DNA of 64,000 bases from Charina bottae (lineage: Eukaryota > Chordata > Lepidosauria > Squamata > Charinaidae). The notes beneath the pieces are model-generated. The model did not search any database. It saw only the letters and a program-made list of their open reading frames with translations, and had not been told where the DNA came from. The DNA lies in the NCBI GenBank assembly GCA_023362775.1, contig JALMGJ010000015.1, positions 14,784,001-14,848,000 on the forward strand, given 5' to 3'. Both the position numbers and the translations under genes were made by a program. Below, in pieces: positions 9,340 to 19,590 of this stretch (its first letter is position 1; every line of letters begins with the position of its first letter).

Positions 9340-10258
9340 TAAAAGGGTTTCCTTGTGAGTAGAACTCCAAAGAGTGCTGCTTTAATTACCAGCAGCTGAG
9401 GCTTCTGAGAATTCAGGCTACAAATGCCTCCAGCTGAGACTGGCCGGTGGAATGCTTCTTATTTTAAAAAACAAGATGGTGGCACTTTATGCTCAATCTG
9501 TGTGCATTTGGTTGAGCTCGTTTATGATAAAGTATTCTTGACTGTCTGGGTATTGTTGGTGCCTCTTGAACTGTTGCTTCATTCAAGAGTCTGCTTATTG
9601 ACTTCATCCAGGTATCTAGTTAATTTCCTCCTATTCTGGAGTACGGTATGAAAAGCCCTCAGATAAGCCAGGGTTAAGATTGGCTGGCTCTGAAGAAGGG
9701 GGGCTGTTGATTTCTGAAGCTCTTGGACCCCCCCTGCTGCTTCTCTTTGATGCTCTGGTCATGTTTCTCTTTCTGTGGCTGTGTTTGGGTAATATGTGAA
9801 GTTATAATTGTGGTTAACACAATGGCATGGCTGAGGCAACAGGCTAACTCGGAATCGAGCAAGACCAAGTATGGCTCTAGGGCAGGGTGGGTGGGTAACG
9901 TTTAGGCTGTATGTGTAACACTCAGGTCTTGGTTTGTGGGAGTCTAATGAGTGAGGACAGAAAAATGGATACCAGTAGCAGAGCTGAGGGGAAAAAAGCA
10001 CCTGCAGGTGTTCAGCAGCCCCTCCAGTTTTTTTAAATTTTTTTTAAACTAGCCATGCTGCTATGGGAGCCATTTTGTAAATGAGAAATTTCCTTCCATG
10101 GCAGCCATAATTTCATTCAAAAGTACCAAGCACGTCCATTACTCTCAAATGTAGTTGACCCTTGCTTTCTAACAGACTCTTGAATCTGCTGCCTTTGTAA
10201 TACGTTGACAACTTCTATGATGCCTAGGAATTCTGGGATTTGTAGTTGAGAGTTGACC
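9340..10258. other. No gene seen: unique-looking DNA
   Basis: Nothing recognisable apart from a worn hAT-like motif (GGAATTCTGGGATTTGTAGT) at about 10227-10250. The open frames overlap each other on both strands and show no domain. Confidence 0.45.
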
Positions 10259-10266
10259 ATGTAAGG

Positions 10267-10521
10267 CAGGGGTGGGGAACCTTTTTTCTGCCAAGGGCCA
10301 TTTGGATATTTATAACCGGGGGGTGGGGTTTCTGGGATCTCTGTAGACTGGGGGCCGGAGTTTGTGGGCGGGAGCCAATCACAAGCACTGGGGGGGCAGG
10401 GTTTGCGGGCAGGAGCCAATCGCGTGGAAGGGGTGGGGTTTGCGGGTGGGAGCCCCGTGGGCCTTAGGCGGGAGCCCTGCGGGCCATATATGGCCCGTGG
10501 GCCTGATGTTGCCCACCCCTG
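10267..10521. mobile_element. hAT family B element, 255 bp, with G-rich inner repeats
   Basis: The ends are CAGGGGTGGGGAACC and GTTGCCCACCCCTG. The target duplication is ATGTAAGG against ATGTAAGA, 7 of 8 bases (10259-10266 and 10522-10529). Inside, a G-rich unit with GCGGGAGCCAATC is repeated about three times at roughly 43-bp spacing (10350-10475). The ATATGGCCCGTGGGCCTGAT inner end is typical of hAT short elements in amniotes. Confidence 0.85.
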
Positions 10522-10627
10522 ATGTAAGAAATGACATTTAGAAGCCACCATTTTAAGGAAGGCTGATTTAGAGGGAACAAGATGAAACTGCCTCTTTTGA
10601 TGCCAGATGTCCTTGACAAGCATACTA

Positions 10628-10732
10628 TATCTGGGCTGCAAAACTCCCCTTGGCCAATGGGTGATAACAAACAGAGTTTTTATGTTTCTCAGCTGCCCTC
10701 CAGCGGTCGTCTGGATTGTTACAGCCCAGATA
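10628..10732. mobile_element. Short inverted-repeat element, same family as 6188-6304
   Basis: The left end is TATCTGGGCTGCAAAAC and the right end GTTACAGCCCAGATA. The centre contains CCTCCAGCGGTCG. The Penelope-like insertion at 10744 landed just beside its right end. Confidence 0.5.
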
Positions 10733-10810
10733 GCCTTACCACTAATCGAAGAGAATATTTGTAGCTCAGGGTTGAACTGGGGAGTCTTTGGTGCTCTCTG
10801 AGCCTTGTTG

Positions 10811-10860
10811 TTTTCATGCAGACGTTTCATTGCCAGGCTAGGCAACATCTTCAGTGCGAA
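10811..10860 (-). ncRNA. Hammerhead ribozyme (type I), left arm
   Basis: This is the exact mirror of the right-arm motif, read on the minus strand: CUGAAGA, stem II UUGCC/GGCAA, GAAA, ACGU, C. Stem I is shorter here because the flank beyond UUCGCA differs. Transcription of either strand would therefore expose one hammerhead and the antisense of the other. Confidence 0.55.
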
Positions 10861-10894
10861 GTTTCACTCCCTTTTCAGTTTCAGTTCCACTCCC

Positions 10895-10946
10895 TTTTCG
10901 CACTGAAGATGTTGCCTAGCCTGGCAATGAAACGTCTGCATGAAAA
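10895..10946 (+). ncRNA. Hammerhead ribozyme (type I), right arm
   Basis: CUGAAGA (10903-10909) fits the CUGANGA box. Stem II pairs UUGCC (10912-10916) with GGCAA (10923-10927) around a six-base loop. GAAA (10929-10932) is followed by the ACGU palindrome (10932-10935) and C at 10936, the expected cleavage base. Stem I pairs UUUUCGCA (10895-10902) with UGC and GAAAA (10937-10939, 10942-10946), leaving a two-base AU bulge. Penelope-like hammerheads with near-absent stem III are known to work best as dimers. Activity here is untested. Confidence 0.65.
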
Positions 10947-10990
10947 CAACAAGGCTCAGAGAGCACCAAAGACTCCCCAGCCTTACCACT

Positions 10991-11346
10991 GTTAAGTACA
11001 GTTCTGGCTTTAGAGAAAACGTTAATAAATGTATCTGCTATCAGAAGGAACAAGATGTGCAGTTTTTTCCTAATAATAAATTAAAAAAAAACTGATTAGG
11101 GACCATAAAGTTCAACTAGCACTTGCTATGAAATCTTGGAAATAACAAATTAGTTCAATTGTATTATCTCATTTTTTACCCTTTTGTCACTTAGGGGTAG
11201 GGTGCAGCTTTCCTTTCTCTAGTTGTAACAAGTGATTTTAATCACTGCATCTGCTACTTTATTTTCCCTGGTTGTTATGTCATTCTGAGAGGAAAAAGGG
11301 CTGTACATGGCATCTATTGTTCCTTAAAAAGTGCTTTGTGATGATG
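10991..11346. other. No gene seen: AT-rich spacer
   Basis: Nothing but short A-runs. Confidence 0.5.
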
Positions 11347-11356
11347 TAACACTCAT

Positions 11357-11690
11357 GGCGTGGTGGCTCAGCGGGTAAGACGCCAGGCTTGTCGATCGGA
11401 AGATCGCAAGTTCGGAGGTTCGAATCCCTAGCCCTGCCTGTGGAGTGAGCTCCCGCACTCGCCCCAGCTCTTGTCAACCTAGCAATTTGAAAGCATGCAA
11501 ATGCAAGTAGATGAATAGGTACCACTTCGGTGGGTAGGTAACAGCGTTCCGCGTGTGTCATGCGGCCACATGACCGTGGAAGCGTCTTCGGACAACGCTG
11601 GCTCTTCGGCTAACAAATGGAGATGAGCACCGGCCCCTAGAGTCGGACACGACTGCACAAATGTGCGGGGGGAAACTTTACCTTTTTACC
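11357..11690 (+). mobile_element. Sauria-type SINE with Bov-B tail, subtype 1
   Basis: Runs from GGCGTGGTGGCTCAGCGGGT (A box) through a GGTTCGAATCCC B box to AGAGTCGGACACGACTGCAC and ACCTTTTTACC. The target duplication TAACACTCATGG (11347-11358 and 11691-11702) is exact, overlapping the first bases of the element. It has subtype 1 markers like the copies at 2701 and 39672. Confidence 0.93.
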
Positions 11691-11703
11691 TAACACTCAT
11701 GGC

Positions 11704-13375
11704 ATTCCAGGCAAACAGTGTGGTGGCCACTAGGAGATGGGGCCAAAATCATCATCATCCAGAAGATAGACCAAAAGATGCGATAGTTGATTGGGTTTGC
11801 AGTAATGGAACAAAGGCATCATGAAACGTTGCTGTTTCCTTTTGTATCTCATTGGTCATATTTGTTGAGCAAACTAGAGAATTCCTACATCTTAACTATT
11901 CAGCAATCTTTCCTTCCCCAAATCTGAGCGGAAAAGAAATTGAAACCCCAAATCAAGACCTCAAAAACTTTCATTTAAAGCCAATTAGATAATGCTTCAA
12001 ATACATCATTCCGAAATGAATATCCCGGGGAGCAGCACATTTTATTTCCAAGGAGGCATTGGAGAAAACAACTTGAAGCAAGAAGAGAAAAAGAATTTGG
12101 TACCGAGTATCTTGTGGTGCAGTTTTGAACATGGTTTGTGAGAGCAACAGTACTGCAGGTATACAGTAAGAGGTTTCATCCGCGCTCCATCCCTGGAGCA
12201 TCTGGCCCCAGCTTCTGCCTTGTCAGCCACATTTATGATGTGTTCATAATTAAATGTCCATGGTGCTCACAGTATGTTGACCACAGAGGGGCCATAAGCA
12301 GTAAAGATAAATGAGAGAGAGAGATGTAATATTGTTTCACTAGTGGGCCTCATCTGATGTTCAAGATTGTCACTGATAATTATTAATATGTGACCTGGTT
12401 GAGTCTCTATGTGAACCATCACCATTTTAATACGAGTGAACTGTCTTTGCACAGCTCTGGATTCTGCTGTCTGTGGCTCCTTTTCCATCACTTTAATTCT
12501 ATCATTTTGAAGTGGAGTTTGAAATAATAATTTTAAAATCTAAGGATTATTAAAAAATACATATTTTCTCCCCATTCCCTAAACCCACATCAACATTGTT
12601 TTGGGGGTGGGGAAAACACTGTACTAACACATGGCATATATTATAATTGATTGGCTATCCAACGTTTGATGCCTTCCTGAATACCCATGTTTGGGAATTC
12701 TGGGATTTGTAGTCCCGGCTCACCAAGTTGGGACAGTTGATCTATCATTAACGGATCTCAGTTGGGATGACCTCATTATGGAATGTGGCACTTTTTCTGG
12801 TGTAGCAGCTCAGTTTTATCAATGAAGGACCTCTTCATCCAGGTTTTCAGATCTGTTGGCTGCTGTTGATTCTTAGTGTTTCTTTTATAATTATTTTTCT
12901 GTAATTTTGTGCTGTCTTCATAAACGACTTAGAGTGCTGTATAAATTAATCTAATATCTAAAATCCTTATCAGCTGGGAATGTCAGATCATTGGGAAAGA
13001 GCTCATGGCAAGAATTTGGAAAAGAAATGTATAGATGAATAGATGACCAAAGAAGAATGCACACAGAACCATCTATTATTGTAACTAACAATATTTCCAG
13101 ATAAAGTTTTTTTTGTGCTGTTTGTCCTGTCTGATTCATAGGGAATTGAGCCAGTCTGGGTAGTAAGCAAGTGCATTGCTCAACCAGAAATCTAGGTTTT
13201 GTAACTAGATTATGATAAACTATGACTTTCCTCTCAATAACCCACTTTTGCCCACCATGATAGTTTCTACCATTCTAGTTTACCTTTTACCTTTTTCTGA
13301 ACTGGTAGGTCTACTGCAGCCTTCTACCATGTCTGCCTTCTAAAAAGGTCCATATCAGCCCTACCAGGTAGACAA
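11704..13375. other. No gene seen: AT-rich unique DNA
   Basis: Holds one worn hAT-like motif (GGAATTCTGGGATTTGTAGT, 12693-12712) and nothing else that could be named. Confidence 0.5.
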
Positions 13376-13660
13376 AACTCCATAGGAAGGCTAAGACTAC
13401 TTTTATTGGCTATGATGACAGAATCTTGCAAATCTGATTGTGCTGTGCCTCCTCCCCTTCATATACCCACGTGAATTAGGGAGGTGTCTGTCTTAGCCAC
13501 TTACACATACTTTCTGCTTGTTTTGGACTTAAGCTATGTTTTTCTCCTTGTTGCTTTGGTAATGGATCTGACCTATCTCTGTCAAGGTAATCTGCCTTAC
13601 TCTCTACAGTCCATGAGGCATTCTTATAAATAAAGATGATCCTAGAGTCCAGTGTTACAA
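13376..13660 (-). mobile_element. LTR-like fragment related to 5880-6125
   Basis: Shares the ordered boxes CTTTTATT, TGCAAATCTGA, CCTCCTCCC and TTAGGGAGG with the other copy. On the minus strand the first box is an AATAAAAG polyadenylation-like signal. No ends were defined. Confidence 0.35.
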
Positions 13661-13989
13661 CATACTGGCTTCCTATTTATTTCTAAATTAAAACAATATT
13701 TTAAAATTCAAGGTGGAGCATTTCCAAGGGTTAGTTGCATCTGGTAGACGGCATAACAACATGTCAGGGGTCAGGTTGGCAGGAAAAGGGTAGGGAAGAT
13801 GCCAGTAGGAGGAGTAGAAAGAAAACTGAAATGGGCTGGAACTGGTTAAATTTGAGAATTAGCTTGGATTGCTCAGGATAACTAACAACCAGAGTAGGCT
13901 AAGGTGATCTTGTCTATTACTTCTGGAAATTCATTCTTTTGCCCAAAGGAAACAATGTGATTAAGCTGAGGTGGGAAGCTTAACTGCTG

Positions 13990-14400
13990 ATCTACTAATG
14001 CTTCCCACTTCAACTTGACCACTGCATGGAAAATACTAATGATACATATTTAAGCAATGTGCTCATAGATCAGCTGCAATAGTAGCACTGTGACGTGAAT
14101 AAAAGTAATTATGCTCATTAGCATGATGAACAAATATGCAAACAAACATTATTAAATGCAGCCATTTATCAAAAAACAAATAGTGGGACATTATATCTTG
14201 GTCTGGAAGAGGCAGGCAAGCGTTATGTCAAAGTTTGCCTGTCAGGATCGTGTGTTTTAGTATGCCCGATTGACACTAATTGGTGCGAGAGGAGGTAGGA
14301 GAAATTTAGAAATATAATGTGGCCTTGAAATTGAAATTCCAAATCACCGTGCGCTAATTACAACTATGTGACAACCAGGGGTAACTTGGTGCTTTTAAGT
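13990..14400. promoter_or_regulatory. Possible conserved non-coding element (enhancer-like)
   Basis: No repeat signature. There is a dense set of homeodomain and POU-like words: GCTCATTAGCATGATG, AATATGCAAAC, CTAATTACAAC and CTAATTGG, plus an E-box-like CAGCTG and a CRE-like TGACGTGA. This texture is typical of developmental enhancers. Inference only. Confidence 0.3.
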
Positions 14401-14797
14401 TGGAAGGCTTAAACAAAGGAATATTATTGAGTTCATCATATTCAGAGGGCTGTGCAGGTATGCGAGGGGAAGGTGACCTGTCAGATCAATATTTGTAGTG
14501 CTGAATGAATCATGTGCACTTGACAGGACATAACTCAACGTTATATCCGCCAGCTCTACATGTATCCATCTTAACGTGTGCATTAAATAAAACCCAACCC
14601 CATCCTTTCTTGTCCTCTCAAATTCATTATCTCACAATAAACAAAGACAATTTTATTTCTGTGACATGCTGGGCTGAAGCTCTGGTTTTAAAATTTACTC
14701 AGTCGTCTTACTCCCTCTGCTAAAATGGGTGTTATCCTTCTCAGGATAATTCTGTTTGCATCACTCACATGAATCCTTTATATGACAATCATATTCT

Positions 14798-14811
14798 CCC
14801 CCCCCCCCCCC
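14798..14811. repeat. C14 homopolymer
   Basis: Uninterrupted run of C. Confidence 0.95.
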
Positions 14812-15542
14812 GTCCAGCCATAATGGAAATATTGTCTCAATGCACCTTATGTGTTGTTGTTACAGAGACATCCTGCAGTTCTCAATCTCTTTGGGGGAAC
14901 TTTGATGACTATTAACAGAAGCAACAGTGTTCCTTCTTGTAACTTCTTGTAAGTTCCTTGTAACTACCCTTGAATTGTTATTCCCTGGCTCTCTGCCCTC
15001 TATGTCTGGGGATATTCCTCCCCTGTTGAATGGTGCTATTTAGCCATGTAAGGATATTTAGGGGAGAATTGAGTTCACTGTCTGCACAGGGAGGGATAAC
15101 AATTCACTCCAAAAGCCAGGTTGCCTATTCATGTTTGTCAAGATGAAGTACAAGAGGGGACGTGGCTTTGGGTCAGGAGAGTCCCATCTCATGCTGCTTT
15201 CTGGCAGCCCTTCCTTTGTACACTTTTTCTCCATGGAGAAAGAATAGAAAATGAAGGGAGTGGAACTTATGGATGGACCTGGTTGTCCATAGGTCAGATA
15301 TGGAGGTCTTGAGGATCAGAAGATTCCCACTGCTCATATATTAGAATAATATTGGCCTATTTTGCAGGATGGTTAAGATGACCAAAGCAATGTTTGGAAA
15401 GTATATTATTTACAAGCATCATTTTACAGCAGGGCTGCATCCTGCAAGACAGAGTGATTCCATAATGTTAAGGTCAATTTCCCAACCTGGCACCCTTCAG
15501 ATGTGATAGAACTGAAATTCTCTGAATTCCATGCATAATGAG

Positions 15543-15566
15543 AGCAGCAGCAGCAGCAGCAGCAGC
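15543..15566. repeat. (AGC)8 microsatellite
   Basis: Eight AGC units. Confidence 0.95.
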
Positions 15567-16454
15567 TCTTATGGTATGTTGCCTGAAATGCTAATTATTA
15601 TTATTAGAAACAATTAATGCCACTTGTCACATCCCAGTGAATAGTTAGCCCATCTTTCTTAAACTCTAAAAGTAATGATGTGATAAATGTTGAACTAGAT
15701 GTTGCCATTGTGTTTTTGCTTGAACAGAGCAATGTAATGGAGGTGGAATAGCATCAGAAGTGTCATTTCCCTCTCATTGCTAAGTTAATTATTCAGAAGG
15801 TAAGTGTGTAGCTTTTTCCAAGCTAATATTTGGGTCTCCAGTCTCCAAGTTGCTCACTTCTTCTAACTCCGAATTTATGCATTGAGCAGCATCTAAATGG
15901 CATTGGCTATCAACTTCTTCAGCTTCTGCAACTATAATTATTATTGAATAGCCTGTCCAGTAGGGAATGCTCACTGATTTTACAGATTCAAGAGATATTC
16001 ATGGACATGTATCTACATTAGTATGAAGGCAGAAATCAGTAGCTGTGTCACCAGAGCAACCCAAGGGAGTTTTTGGTTTTGGCCACTGGAAAATCATTCT
16101 ACCTACTCTCATCTTACCAGGATTTAGATCAACCTCTCTTCTTTCCAGTGTCCCTTTCTAGAACATCAGTTCTAAAATCTAGGCATTTAACTTCTGTCAT
16201 GGGAAGTGTGGGGTATCAATATTTATGATATGAAAGTTGGGTAAGCCTTGAAGATCCTGTTGGAACGAACAAGTGGAAAATAATGGCTTCTGTACTTTTC
16301 CCCCCAAAAAGGATATTTACAAAGGTGGGACACCTTAGTTACAAGGAGGTTGACCCATGTATGTATGGTCTCTCTCTGCTTCGTTTCTCTCTCTCTTTGC
16401 CTTTCTTACAACCTCTTTTAGCAGTCTAAAACCTCCCTGGCTTCTCATGCTTCA

Positions 16455-16535
16455 ATTAAATAATAATTTATTTATTTATTATTTATTTATTATTTGGATT
16501 TATCCCCGCCCATCTCTACCGTGGTAGACTCTAGT
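16455..16535 (-). mobile_element. L2 or L2-tailed SINE 3' end fragment
   Basis: On the minus strand it reads AGATGGGCGGGGATAAAT and then an (AATA)n-type tail, the usual end of L2 LINEs and SINEs with L2 tails in this window. Too short to decide which. Confidence 0.5.
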
Positions 16536-16539
16536 GCAT

Positions 16540-18699
16540 GAGGAAAGTCATTACAGACTGCCTTTCCAGATCAGGAAATGGAATAGCCACCTAGAGTTAT
16601 TCTAGTGTTTGAGATGGCATAGAGATAGATGGATAAATACCCAGGGGAGCTACCCAGGAATGAGAGGATTGTGTGTGTGTGTACATGTGTGTACACACAC
16701 AACACACAAAGAGAGGGAAAACAGCATCCATATGTTCTGCTATTTTGGGGTGGTAAAGTTAGGTCAAAAACATCAAAAGAAATTTCAAATAAGAGCTGCT
16801 TTTGCAGGGAAGAAAAGAATGACAAAATTGGAGGAGGAAGATTGGCACATTAGTCAACGGAGGGGTCCAGAAGGGCTCATCTAGGGAGAGGAGTGTTCCC
16901 AGGGAGGGGAGGTAAAAAAAAAAAGGCAAGATGGCGGCCCCAACCACGAGATTGAAGCCCTGTCTTTTTTTAAACGTGTGTTGTGATGCACATAAAAGAG
17001 GGGCGGGGCTTCAATCACATGGTTGTGGCCACTATCTTGACTTTTTTTTTAAAACTCCCTGCATACAATCTGGTCTGGGGAGAAAGGGAAGCTGCTGGTA
17101 GGGAGCTGTAATACTGGCTTTGGGGAAAGAGATCGAATTGGAAATATGTACTACACTGGAAATAGAGAATAAGCCCTGGACCTGGTGGTATGATGGGTGT
17201 GCAAACAAAGTGCATTTAGGGGTTGCAGAGTGTCGAAGACTCTTTGCACATGCATGTCTGAGGTGAAATTAATGGTGCTCGCGGGCTCAATCCAAACCCG
17301 TTCTCCTGCATTTCTGAGATGATTTATTCTGTGTATTGTTTCTTACTGCTTCTTTCACACATGGAGAGAGACAAAACTCTGGAGAAATTCACAGATAAGG
17401 AAAAGGCGTTTGCCTTACCATGAATTTTAACTGCTGGAACTTTTCAAAAAGCCCCTGCATTTTAGGTTCTTTGGGGGGGGGGGGGGGGGCTCATCCTGAT
17501 CCTAACTGTGGGATGTTTCTTTTGCCATCAATGCATCGATTCCTCACAGAACAAAGCTGCATCTGATGTGTCTTGGAAATGAACAGATGTTGAGCCAAGA
17601 AAGCTTGACTGGTCGCTACTTTTGTTACTGCTATCTTGATGATCCATTGTATGCACTTCACAGCATAGCTGCATTGGGAAGGATGTTTCAATCAGGATGC
17701 CACTAAGGGACATAAGCAAATGGCTTAGATTTATTTTATTTTTTTGACTAGCGCAGTCCTTAAGGATGACACTTGATGCAGTATTTTCAGCCGCATCAAC
17801 ATTTCTTGTAGGAAACTCAGCAGTGGGCATTATTTCATTGTGATTGGAGAAAGTAGTTCGATAAATATTTCCTTAAATCTCCAAATGAGAGAAGCTGGAA
17901 ATGAATGACAAGGCTGGATGTCTCTGTAATTGTTCTGCTTTTCCATAGCACCAGGGAAGGCAAATAAAATATGCCTTGTACCCTTTACCTTCTTTGTATG
18001 CACATAGAATGATGAAATTTAAAGCAATTGCCTTAAAATCTATGATCTGCAATCTTAATTGGCATGAATTTATGATCACAGCCTTGGTGTATGAACAGCT
18101 AAATTGTTTCCTCCTTCCACTTGAGGCTTGGCGATACCTCCATATTCAGTGTCCCTTCAAGTCTGCTTTTCATTATAGGCGTATAAAATCCATCCAAATC
18201 GTATCAAACTTTAGAAGTGGGAAGCTGGCACTTAAAATTTTTACTTATTATATTTGGGGATTTATATTTTCCCCTTCAATACACTACTTTAGAGAAGCTA
18301 GCAATAAATACAGACAAGATTCAGGCTTCTCACTAAGCATAATGTGATTTCCTTGGTTTGAGATTAGTTTGTTGTATGAACTCAATTACTGTTTGTAAAC
18401 CATGGTCACTTTATGGCTTACTGTCATATATAAATACAACAGTAGTTGGAGTTCCTTTAAAGGAAATGTGCATTGCTCATTTGTAGGGAGGGTAATGTGC
18501 AGTTGAATAATCACATGCCTTATTACATTTGGAACAAGTCTAAACCAGCCACTCTTGATCCAGAAATTCTGGAAGCTTCAGTTTGGTCTAGAACATGAAT
18601 GCAACAGCGGGGAACTCTCCCCTCCCCTTTTAAGCATTGTAATTTTTGCTTGAGCTGGCTCTGTGTTTTAAGGTAGAGGTAAGTGGCTATTTTTGACCA
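16540..18699. other. No gene seen: unique AT-rich DNA
   Basis: Contains a GT/CA dinucleotide patch (16671-16708), a G17 run (17473-17489), and a stretch at 17870-18350 without repeat features. No protein resemblance. Confidence 0.45.
17473..17489. repeat. G17 homopolymer
   Basis: Seventeen G in a row. Length is likely polymorphic or prone to sequencing error. Confidence 0.95.
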
Positions 18700-19590
18700 A
18701 TTATTTTATTTATTTATTAATTTAATTTAATTTAATTTAATTAATTAAATTAAATTTAGTTATTTTCTATCCCGCCTTTATTTTTTATTTTTACTTATAT
18801 TTATACCCCACCTATCCCCTCCCTAACGGAGGACTCTAGGCGGCTTACATACATCGTATACATTTCATTTTATACATTTCATACATTAAACTGCGCGCTA
18901 AGGGAAGGGGTAAGGGAACCGACTCTTCCGTGGCTACTGGACTACGTGTCTCACGATGCCTTGCATTGGAGCCGGCTGCTGACGTCCTGTAGATGTTGCT
19001 GTTTCAGGATCCATCCACCATTCAAGAGGTCTTCCGTTCGGTGGCTGACCCCTGACAGGACGCCAGCAAATTCTCCCACTTAAGGTGGTACCCAATTTAT
19101 CTACTTGCTAAGCTTTCGAACTGTTGGGTCGACAGGAGCTGGGACCTCGTTAAGAGCTCACCTCGTTGCGCGGGGGTTTGAACTGCCGACCTTGCGATCG
19201 GCAGTCTACAGCTCAGCGGTTTAACCCGCTGAGCCACCGCGTCCCATTATTTTTATAAATAACTCAGGGCGGTGAACATACCAAATACTCCTCCCTCCTG
19301 CTATTTTCCTCACAACAACAACCCTGTGAGGTGAGTTGGGCTGAGAGAGAGAGACTGGCCCAAGGTCACCCAGCCGGCTTTCAGGCCTGAGGCGGGACTA
19401 GAACTCTCTGTCTCCTGGTTTGCCCTTGGCTCCTTCCTAGGGATGAGAGACAGGGACTGGCCCAAGGTCACCCAGCCGGCTTTCATGCCTGAGGTGGGAC
19501 TAGAAATCTCAGTCTCCTGGTTTGCCATTGGCTCCTTCCTAGGGCTGAGAGAGAAAGGTCACCCAGCCAGCTTTCATGGTGCTTATCTAG
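18700..19590 (-). mobile_element. L2-tailed SINE with internal ~100-bp repeats, split by another SINE
   Basis: The minus-strand 3' end is at the left: an AAATT-type microsatellite (18700-18760) and a GGCGGGATAGAAAATAA tail. The element resumes at 19247 with TTATTTATAAAAATAA and the CACCTCACAGGGTTGTTGTT region. A module containing GAAAGCCGGCTGGGTGACCT-like sequence then appears two and a half times, at 19354, 19457 and about 19557. The plus-strand copy at 48872 has the same module twice. Its tRNA-like head is missing or worn. Confidence 0.7.
18794..19246 (-). mobile_element. SINE with Sauria-like tRNA head but L2-like tail
   Basis: On the minus strand it starts GGGACGCGGTGGCTCAGCGG and has a B box GGCAGTTCAAACCC. 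Its first ~170 bases track the Sauria-type SINE, including the CCAGCTC and AAGTAGATAAAT words. The middle differs, and the tail reads TAAGCCGCCTAGAGTCCTCC then GGTGGGGTATAAATA, which is an L2-type 3' end, not the Bov-B end. The target duplication is TTATTTTTA (18785-18793 and 19247-19255), in an A/T tract so moderately informative. Confidence 0.7.

Larger units (their letters stand above)
10744..10978 (+). mobile_element. Penelope-like insertion with two opposed hammerheads
   Basis: The 235-bp insertion lies between exact 12-bp direct repeats AGCCTTACCACT (10732-10743 and 10979-10990). Its core is a perfect 84-bp inverted repeat, 10777-10860 against 10897-10980, with a 36-base spacer holding a short CACTCCCTTTTC duplication. 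The right arm overlaps the duplication by two bases. Each arm carries a hammerhead core. Inverted partial copies are a known product of Penelope-like retrotransposition. No protein-coding part is left. Confidence 0.75.
13661..16450. other. No gene seen: unique AT-rich DNA
   Basis: Includes the candidate conserved block at 13990-14400, a C14 run (14798-14811), an (AGC)8 run (15543-15566) and a worn hAT-like piece (CCCAACCTGGCACCCTTCAG at 15481). Confidence 0.5.

Noticed and set aside
10117..10848. 243-codon minus-strand open frame
   Set aside because: It runs through the hAT family B element, an inverted-repeat element and the Penelope-like insertion. The open frame comes from GC-rich repeats and has no domain.
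18700..19590. Possible CRISPR-like or satellite array from the repeated module
   Set aside because: The repeats are a SINE-internal duplication with no spacer structure, in a vertebrate genome.
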